59,112 nt of DNA from Hyphomicrobiales bacterium (GTDB lineage Bacteria > Pseudomonadota > Alphaproteobacteria > Rhizobiales > Methyloligellaceae): NCBI GenBank assembly GCA_021775555.1, contig JAJFHP010000032.1:1-59112 (forward strand), in the 5' to 3' direction. Of the stretch, positions 53,792-59,112 are shown piece by piece. The position numbers and the translations under genes are program-made. Under the pieces are notes generated by a model that worked only from the letters and a program-made list of their open reading frames with translations, searched no databases and was not told where the DNA came from. Numbering within the stretch: position 1 is the stretch's first letter; each line of letters begins with the position of its first letter.

Positions 53792-54340
53792 ATGGACCAG
53801 GAAACGATCACAGTGCGCGAGAGCGCTGATACGGATGTGCCCCGCATTACCGAAATTTACAGTCAATCCGTGATTGAAGACGTCGCATCATTTGAACTGA
53901 CGCCACCTGACGAGAAAGAAATGGCCAGGCGGCGCCAGGAGATTCTGGACAAAGGGATGCCATATCTGGTCGCGGAAATCGATCGCAGGGTCATCGGCTA
54001 TGCTTATGCCGGACTATTTCGTACCAGGCCCGCATACGGCTGCACCGTTGAAAACACCGTATATGTCGACCCTGGGGCACATCGTCGCGGCGTTGGCAGT
54101 CTGCTGACAAAAAAGATAATTGTAGAGTGCACCGCGAAGGGCTATCGCCAGATGATCGCGGTCATCAGCGGGCCGGAAGATTCAGCATCAATAAAAATGC
54201 ACAGGGCGCTTGGCTTCGTTGATACGGGGAGGAATATCGCCGTCGGCTATAAGCACGGTCGATGGATTGACACATACAGCCTCCAGCTTGCCCTTGGTGA
54301 AGGCGATACCACCTCACCTGAGCGAAACCTTGTCGGCTAA
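53792..54340 (+). CDS. Phosphinothricin acetyltransferase (Pat/Bar)-type GNAT
   Basis: The 182-residue protein resembles the Pat family: ITVRESADTDVPRITEIYSQSVIEDVASFELTPP, YAYAGLFRTRPAYGCTVENTVYVDPGAHRRGVGSLLTKK and MHRALGFVDTGRNIAVGYKHGRW. Such enzymes acetylate phosphinothricin, methionine sulfoximine and sulfone. ATG 53792 is the family start; the upstream part of the frame (from 53738) is without similarity. It follows the ybhL terminator. Confidence 0.9.
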   Translation: MDQETITVRESADTDVPRITEIYSQSVIEDVASFELTPPDEKEMARRRQEILDKGMPYLVAEIDRRVIGYAYAGLFRTRPAYGCTVENTVYVDPGAHRRGVGSLLTKKIIVECTAKGYRQMIAVISGPEDSASIKMHRALGFVDTGRNIAVGYKHGRWIDTYSLQLALGEGDTTSPERNLVG

Positions 54341-54349
54341 AAAGTCCTC

Positions 54350-54742
54350 TTAAGCCGGAACCACCCGCAATGTGCGGTCGATGGCCCGGAGTACCTTTTT
54401 GAGGTCATGGCCGCGTTTCAGGATCAGGCCTGTGGGTGCAATCACGGAATAAGCACCCTGGCGGCGCGCCAACCGTGGATCTTTTTCAATTCTGTAAAGC
54501 GGATACTCGCTGGCCCGGCGAAAAACGGAAAAAACCGCCTTTTCGCGGTGCATGTCTATGGCGTAGTCGCGCCACTCACCTTCTGCGACCTTGCGGCCAT
54601 ACATGCCGAGCAATTGGTTGAGTTCACTGCGATCAAATGAAATGGGGCCATAAGAACCCCGTCCACTCTTGGTTTTCTGCTGCAAGGACTTTCGTGGTGG
54701 CTCATCCTTGCGCCGTAAAAATATGGGTTCACTGTCGCTCAA
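54350..54742 (-). CDS. DUF2794 protein
   Basis: The 130-residue protein has the alphaproteobacterial DUF2794 core: FDRSELNQLLGMYGRKVAEGEWRDYAIDMHREKAVFSVFRRASEYPLYRIEKDPRLARRQGAYSVIA-like order (ISFDRSELNQLL; GRKVAEGEWRDY; VFSVFRRASEYPLYRIEK). Function is not established. It is convergent with the Pat gene and divergent from the RNA region before htpG. Confidence 0.93.
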   Translation of the reverse strand: MSDSEPIFLRRKDEPPRKSLQQKTKSGRGSYGPISFDRSELNQLLGMYGRKVAEGEWRDYAIDMHREKAVFSVFRRASEYPLYRIEKDPRLARRQGAYSVIAPTGLILKRGHDLKKVLRAIDRTLRVVPA

Positions 54743-54876
54743 CGGGCGCCTCCATAGCTAGAATTGTCCGGGACACGTATCATTCCCCACGAGCGCACCG
54801 GATTGCAACCCTCCCGGCAGGTGACACTTCTGTAACAAATTGTAATATTAATCACAGTTCCGCCCTACTTCGGCCC

Positions 54877-54905
54877 TTGCGCCGCCCCAAACAAAGGTAT
54901 TATAC
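54877..54905 (+). promoter_or_regulatory. Candidate promoter of the RNA upstream of htpG
   Basis: TTGCGC (54877-54882), a 17-base spacer and TTATAC (54900-54905) resemble a sigma-70 promoter of alphaproteobacteria. The start would be near 54912, just where the structured sequence begins. Confidence 0.5.
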
Positions 54906-54911
54906 CTGAGT

Positions 54912-55073
54912 AATCTCTTGGTTTGGATCAGGTTGAGACTTCGGAATCTCAGCCCCCCAGCCCCCCCGGGGTCTTCTCTTCGAGCCAGGCAACCCTTTGA
55001 GTTTCAGCGTATTCTGTAAAGGGTATAAGAGATAACAGGGACGGGCCGGGCAATTGCCCGGCCCGTTTTTTTT
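54912..55073 (+). ncRNA. Candidate structured small RNA or attenuated leader upstream of htpG
   Basis: A region without a gene is bounded by a promoter-like site and an excellent terminator. Several helices can be read: ATCTCTT (54913-54919) pairs with AAGAGAT (55027-55033) over a long distance; TGAGA (54934-54938) with TCTCA (54947-54951) around a UUCG-containing loop; ACCCTTT (54992-54998) with AAAGGGT (55018-55024). A C-rich single strand (54952-54967) remains open, as in alphaproteobacterial sRNAs that target ribosome sites. The predicted length is about 160 nt. No gene on this strand lies between 54340 and the terminator, so the terminator needs an RNA of its own. Alternatively it is an attenuator in the htpG leader, 80 bp before the gene. 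The 54743-54911 part of this gap holds nothing else recognised. Confidence 0.6.
55042..55073 (+). terminator. Strong rho-independent terminator
   Basis: CGGGCCGGGC (55042-55051), loop AATT, GCCCGGCCCG (55056-55065) and eight T (55066-55073) give a perfect ten-bp GC stem with a long T-tract on the plus strand. It has a T-tract on this strand only. Confidence 0.95.
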
Positions 55074-55153
55074 GCTATTGAGATATCTTAAAATTCTCAC
55101 ATTGATTCGTTCCAACCGGTACTCATGTTGAGCGGTCGTTACTGATTTGGTAA

Positions 55154-57079
55154 ATGGACATGACAGAACAGGACAACACAGAAAAAGACGGCAAAACCGA
55201 AACCGAATTCGGCTTCCAGGCCGAGGTCGCGCGGCTTCTCCACCTGATGGTCCACTCGGTGTATTCCGAGAAGGAAATTTTTCTTCGCGAACTTGTCTCT
55301 AACGGGGCTGATGCCTGCGACAAGCTGCGTTACGAAGCCATCACCAAGCCGGAGCTCATGGTGGACGACACCGACTTGCGGCTGACCATCGTGGCTGATG
55401 AAACAAGCAAAACTCTCTCGGTAGCCGACAATGGCATTGGCATGAGCCGGGCCGAGTTGATTGACAATCTCGGGATTATTGCGCGCTCAGGCACGAAAGC
55501 GTTTCTGGCCGCGGCTGAAAAGAAGGGCGGTGACGCTCCCTCTGTCATCGGTCAGTTCGGGGTCGGGTTTTACTCCGCCTTCATGGTGGCTGACCGGATC
55601 GATGTCCTCAGCCGCAAGGCCGGCTCCAAATCCGTGCATATATGGTCATCGGACGGCATCAACGGGTTTAATGTTAGCAAGGCGGCGAAGGCCCAGGCAG
55701 ACGCCCTCACACGGGGCACACTGGTGAGGCTGCACCTCAAGGACGATGCGCTCGACTATCTGAAAGAGCAGGAACTGGAGCGCATCATTCGTGCCTATTC
55801 CGATCATATTCCCTTCCACATCGATTTTCTGACGCTGAAGGACGGCAAGGAAGAACGCCGGCAGCTGAACAGCGCAAGTGCACTGTGGACCAGACCAAAA
55901 TCAGGAATTACCGAAGATCAATATAAGGAATTCTACCATCATGCCGGGGGGCTGTATGATACTCCGGCAATCACCATCCATTACAAGGCGGAAGGCCGGC
56001 ACGAATATACCGTGCTGCTGTTCGTGCCCACCATGCCGCCGTTCGATCTGTATGACCCGGCACGCGCCGGGCGCGTGCGGCTTTATGTGCGGCGTGTCTT
56101 TATCACCGATGATGCGGACATTCTGCCGGCATACCTGCGCTTTGTGCGCGGCGTCGTCGATTCAGAAGACGTCCCCCTTAACGTCTCACGCGAAATGCTG
56201 CAGAACAATCCGATTGTCGGCTCCATCCGCACGGCCGTCACAAATCGGGTTCTAGGTGACATCAAATCTCTCAGTGAAAAAGACAAGGAGAAGTTCGAGA
56301 CCTTGTGGACCACCTTTGGCGCGGTACTGAAGGAGGGGCTTTACGAGGATATGGAGAGGCGCGATACGCTGTTCGAGGTTGCCCGTTTCCACACCACGAA
56401 GGCTGAGAATTGGCGCTCACTCAAAGATTATGTGGGGGGCATGAAAGAAAACCAGACAGCGATTTACTACCTGGCTGGCGAGTCGAAAGAGCAGGTCCAG
56501 GCAAGCCCGCAGCTCGAGGGTTTTGCCGCGCGCGGCGTGGAGGTGCTGCTGCTGTCCGATCCGGTGGACAATTTCTGGGTAACGACCGCGCTCGGGTTCG
56601 AGGGCAAACCGTTCCAGTCCATCACGCAAGGGGACGTCGACCTTTCCGCCATTGATCTACTGGAAAAGAAGAAGGGTAAGAAAGACGACAAGGAAAAGAC
56701 CGCGTCTGATAGCGCAATACTCGTTGGGCAGCTAAAAACCCTGTTTGCAGATGACCTCTCCGACGTGCGCGCGTCTGCCCGCCTGGTTGAGAGCCCCGCC
56801 TGCCTTGTCGCACCCGAAGGCGGGCCAGACCGGGGCCTGGGTAAATTTCTCGACAAGCAGTCCGGCAAGGGCGATGTCCTGCCCGTGCTCGAAATCAACC
56901 CGACCCACGCTTTGGTGAAGGCGCTCTCAAAAGCTGGCACGGGGAAGAAAGGCAAAGAATTTGACGATCTGGCGTGGCTGCTTCTTGATCAGGCGCGCAT
57001 CCTGGAGGGCGCTGCCCCCGCCGATCCGGCCAAGTTCGCCGACAGGCTCAATAAGTTCGTGCTGAACGGTTTGAAGTAA
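55154..57079 (+). CDS. htpG: Molecular chaperone HtpG (Hsp90)
   Basis: HtpG is the bacterial Hsp90, an ATP-driven dimeric chaperone in the cytoplasm. The 641-residue protein has EIFLRELVSNGADACDKLR (ATP-site Glu and Asn), the lid VADNGIGMSRAELIDNLG, IGQFGVGFYSAFMV and VDSEDVPLNVSREMLQ of the middle domain. A Lys-rich insert (KKKGKKDDKEK, about residue 513) is close to the C-terminal junction. ATG 55154 or the in-frame ATG 55160 may be used. The transcript start is unclear because of the terminator 80 bp upstream. Confidence 0.97.
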   Translation: MDMTEQDNTEKDGKTETEFGFQAEVARLLHLMVHSVYSEKEIFLRELVSNGADACDKLRYEAITKPELMVDDTDLRLTIVADETSKTLSVADNGIGMSRAELIDNLGIIARSGTKAFLAAAEKKGGDAPSVIGQFGVGFYSAFMVADRIDVLSRKAGSKSVHIWSSDGINGFNVSKAAKAQADALTRGTLVRLHLKDDALDYLKEQELERIIRAYSDHIPFHIDFLTLKDGKEERRQLNSASALWTRPKSGITEDQYKEFYHHAGGLYDTPAITIHYKAEGRHEYTVLLFVPTMPPFDLYDPARAGRVRLYVRRVFITDDADILPAYLRFVRGVVDSEDVPLNVSREMLQNNPIVGSIRTAVTNRVLGDIKSLSEKDKEKFETLWTTFGAVLKEGLYEDMERRDTLFEVARFHTTKAENWRSLKDYVGGMKENQTAIYYLAGESKEQVQASPQLEGFAARGVEVLLLSDPVDNFWVTTALGFEGKPFQSITQGDVDLSAIDLLEKKKGKKDDKEKTASDSAILVGQLKTLFADDLSDVRASARLVESPACLVAPEGGPDRGLGKFLDKQSGKGDVLPVLEINPTHALVKALSKAGTGKKGKEFDDLAWLLLDQARILEGAAPADPAKFADRLNKFVLNGLK

Positions 57080-57085
57080 GCAAAT

Positions 57086-57853
57086 CTACCAGTTTTTCAT
57101 CTCGACTGCGGCCAGTACGGGGCCAGCTGTGTCCTGCTGAAGCAGGACCGTGCAGCCGTCAGCGTCGGTGTTCTGGAGATGATGCTTGGGCAGCCTGATC
57201 GAGACCTTTTCTCCCTTCCAGGTGCCGACCGGCGTCATGTCACGCACAACCCGGTGATAGGTGATCGTACGGCCCCTGTTCTCACCCCGGTTGATCTTGA
57301 CCTTCTGGGACTTTTTCACCAGGGCAAGCCAGATCGTGGCCGGTTTAATGCGGGTGTTTGTCGGCGCAGCACCGGCGGTGATAATCAGAGTGTCACCCTC
57401 GGTGTGCATTTCCAAGGGTATGCGCGCGTTTTGCAGCTTCTCTTTTGATTTTGAAATGGCACGCTTGATGGCCTTCGAATGACTGCCAACTTCGTGCGTG
57501 GTGCCATCTATGACAATTTGCGGGGTATAGACCTGCCCGTCGCCACGCGCCCTGGCGTATGCCCGCTGGCGAGCGCTATTTGCGGGACTGGCGAGGGTAT
57601 CTTTCCAGCCCAGGTAATCCCAGTAGTCGACCGGGAACGTCAGCGCGATGACGTCATCTCGATTCGCCAGTTTTCCAACCAGCTTGTCGGCCGGGGGGCA
57701 AGAAGAGCAACCCTGACTGGTATAAAGCTCGATCACCGCCTTGGCTTTTGGACCCGAGGAGGCTTCATCGCTCACCACGGAAAGTGCACCGGCCAGCGTT
57801 ATAGCCATTGCAAACCCGAGAGCTGTTTTTCTCAGCATGTGAAACATTCGCAA
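57086..57853 (-). CDS. DUF1223 protein (thioredoxin-fold-like, exported)
   Basis: The 255-residue protein has a hydrophobic N-terminus (ALGFAMAITLAGALSVV) and the DUF1223 start IELYTSQGCSSCPPADKL, with a CxxC that suggests a thioredoxin-like redox fold, then FPVDYWDYLGWKDTLASP, VYTPQIVIDG and, at the C-terminus, a beta-rich domain. Widespread in Rhizobiales, with unknown function. It is convergent with htpG. The gap 57854-58011 holds nothing that I recognise. Confidence 0.9.
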   Translation of the reverse strand: MRMFHMLRKTALGFAMAITLAGALSVVSDEASSGPKAKAVIELYTSQGCSSCPPADKLVGKLANRDDVIALTFPVDYWDYLGWKDTLASPANSARQRAYARARGDGQVYTPQIVIDGTTHEVGSHSKAIKRAISKSKEKLQNARIPLEMHTEGDTLIITAGAAPTNTRIKPATIWLALVKKSQKVKINRGENRGRTITYHRVVRDMTPVGTWKGEKVSIRLPKHHLQNTDADGCTVLLQQDTAGPVLAAVEMKNW

Positions 57854-58011
57854 TCCAGTCCCTTACTGCCATACGCCAAGTTCAGCACATTTGAGCATGT
57901 TGTGGAGTATCCTCACTCCCAAACTCAATTGCCAGTAACGACTGGGTGAGAATAACGGATGCACCAGCCACACAGCAAAATGGCAGTTTCCAGTTGGTAG
58001 AGTGCACAGAG

Positions 58012-59112
58012 TCAGGCGGCTTTGGCCAGATTTCGCAACACGTAGGGTAAAATTCCACCATTGCGATAATAGGCCAACTCATCCTCCGTATCGATGCGGC
58101 AGAGCAGTAGAACGTCTTTCACGCTGCCATCGGCAAATGTAATTTTTGCCGTTACCACCTGCCTTGGTTCAATTGTCTCAAGGCCCTCGATAGTAATCCT
58201 TTCCTCACCCGTGATGCCCAGATCCTGCCAGGACTGACCACCTTCGAATTGCAGAGGCAATACGCCCATGCCGATGAGGTTGGAACGGTGAATGCGCTCA
58301 AATGATTCCACGACAACGGCGCGGATACCGAGCAGTGCGGTGCCCTTGGCCGCCCAGTCGCGGCTGGAGCCGGTGCCATATTCCTTGCCGCCGAAAACCA
58401 CCAGTGGCACACCGTCCTTTTTGTAGCGCATCGCCGCATCGAAGATCGATGTCTCGTCGCCTGAAGGATAGTGGACGGTCACACCTCCTTCGGTGCCCAC
58501 CACCATCTGGTTCTTGATGCGGACATTGCCGAAAGTGCCGCGCATCATCACATGATGATTGCCGCGCCGCGCGCCGTAGGAGTTGAACTCAACGGGACGC
58601 ACCTGATGTTCCACAAGGTAATGACCGGCTGGCCCGTCGGCCTTGATGGCGCCCGCGGGCGAAATATGATCGGTAGTGATGGAATCCTGAAACAGCCCCA
58701 AAACACGTGCCTCGGTGATGTCGGTTACCGGGGCCGGCTCCATCTGTATATCATCGAAATAGGGCGGATTCTTCACATATGTCGACGTTTCGGGCCAGTC
58801 ATAGGTTTTCTCGTCGGTCACGCCAATTTTCTGCCAGTGTTCATCGCCCTTGAACACATCGCCGTAGCGCGAGGCGAACATTTCAGGCGTCACAGAGGAC
58901 CGGATTAAATCGGAAATCTCCGTAGAGGTCGGCCAGATGTCCTTCAGGAACACATCGTTGCCCTGCGCGTCCTGGCCAAGCGGATCATTCACCAGGTTGA
59001 CATTCATCGACCCGGCAATGGCATAGGCCACGACCAGCGGCGGCGAGGCCAGCCAGTTGGTTTTCACATTCGGATTGATGCGACCTTCAAAATTGCGGTT
59101 GCCCGACAACAC
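58012..59112 (-). CDS. acnA: Aconitate hydratase A, C-terminal part (5' end outside the window)
   Basis: The visible 366 codons are the C-terminal 40% of an aconitase of the AcnA/IRP type. They begin just before the LSGNRNFEGRINP motif and continue with ASPPLVVAYAIAG, the DSITTDHISPAGAI motif, GARRGNHHVMMRGTFGN, FGGKEYGTGSSRDWAAKGT and FERIHRSNLIGMGVLPLQF. The gene runs off the window at 59112, so the start and the first Cys ligand of the Fe-S cluster are not seen. It interconverts citrate and isocitrate in the TCA cycle. Confidence 0.97.
   Translation of the reverse strand: MLSGNRNFEGRINPNVKTNWLASPPLVVAYAIAGSMNVNLVNDPLGQDAQGNDVFLKDIWPTSTEISDLIRSSVTPEMFASRYGDVFKGDEHWQKIGVTDEKTYDWPETSTYVKNPPYFDDIQMEPAPVTDITEARVLGLFQDSITTDHISPAGAIKADGPAGHYLVEHQVRPVEFNSYGARRGNHHVMMRGTFGNVRIKNQMVVGTEGGVTVHYPSGDETSIFDAAMRYKKDGVPLVVFGGKEYGTGSSRDWAAKGTALLGIRAVVVESFERIHRSNLIGMGVLPLQFEGGQSWQDLGITGEERITIEGLETIEPRQVVTAKITFADGSVKDVLLLCRIDTEDELAYYRNGGILPYVLRNLAKAA

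Noticed and set aside
1-59112. tRNA, rRNA, integrase or transposase genes
   Set aside because: No tRNA-like cloverleaf with TTCRA arm, rRNA segment or transposase/integrase motif was found on reading through both strands.

Overview
The window is a stretch of alphaproteobacterial chromosome, most likely from a free-living member of the Hyphomicrobiales (Rhizobiales). The evidence is the set of lineage-typical proteins (IalB, DUF2794, DUF2865, DUF2244, DUF1223, a DUF1127 micro-protein, YbhL/BI-1), alpha-type housekeeping genes (typA, argG, htpG, dapB, gpmA, acnA, rlmN, nth) and the interspersed palindrome that reads AATGTCCGCTTT...AAGCGGACAT. The order-level assignment is inference. I see no rRNA, tRNA, CRISPR array, transposase or phage gene.

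Region 1 (1-7.0 kb) is accessory and looks poorer in GC than the rest. It holds an unknown protein, an orphan CdiI-like immunity protein, a secreted Cys/Lys-rich protein, two tandemly duplicated secreted Sel1-repeat proteins, a secreted Cys-motif/peptidoglycan-binding chimera and a small membrane protein. The last lies between two copies of a conserved leader-like repeat. Several copies of the short palindromic repeat lie here.

Region 2 (7.0-21.6 kb) is metabolic and mostly on the minus strand: zapE-tcuA-tcuB, a DUF7662/PIN toxin-antitoxin pair, mmsA with a nitronate monooxygenase, an MFS exporter divergent from a GNAT enzyme with a long inverted repeat between them, a Tat-secreted amidohydrolase, an outer-membrane beta-barrel protein, adenosine kinase and a LysR regulator.

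Region 3 (21.7-37 kb): DUF1127, nth divergent from a DUF2244 protein, an AraC-MGMT repair protein, dapB-gpmA, a complete GGDEF-EAL protein, a TRAP transporter (dctP - terminator - dctQ - dctM with a long C-terminal extension), a core-MetE protein, a GNAT enzyme and typA.

Region 4 (37-59.1 kb): a small conserved protein and its decayed copy bracketing a Crp/Fnr regulator and a DUF2892 membrane protein; a c'-type cytochrome, argG, a DsbA-family isomerase, LysE, rlmN, IalB, a SpoU methylase, DUF1232, DUF2865, phhB, a tyrosine phosphatase, thpR and tesA divergent from ybbA-ybbP (the arrangement known from E. coli), an FkbM methyltransferase, BI-1, Pat, DUF2794, htpG, DUF1223 and the 3' part of acnA, cut by the window edge.

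The points most worth a second look are a probable unannotated structured RNA with its own promoter and strong terminator upstream of htpG (about 54912-55073), the duplicated leader elements at 6.0-6.9 kb, the tandem Sel1 duplication, and the duplicated gene remnant around the Crp/DUF2892 pair. I found no clear multi-gene system that I would call new.
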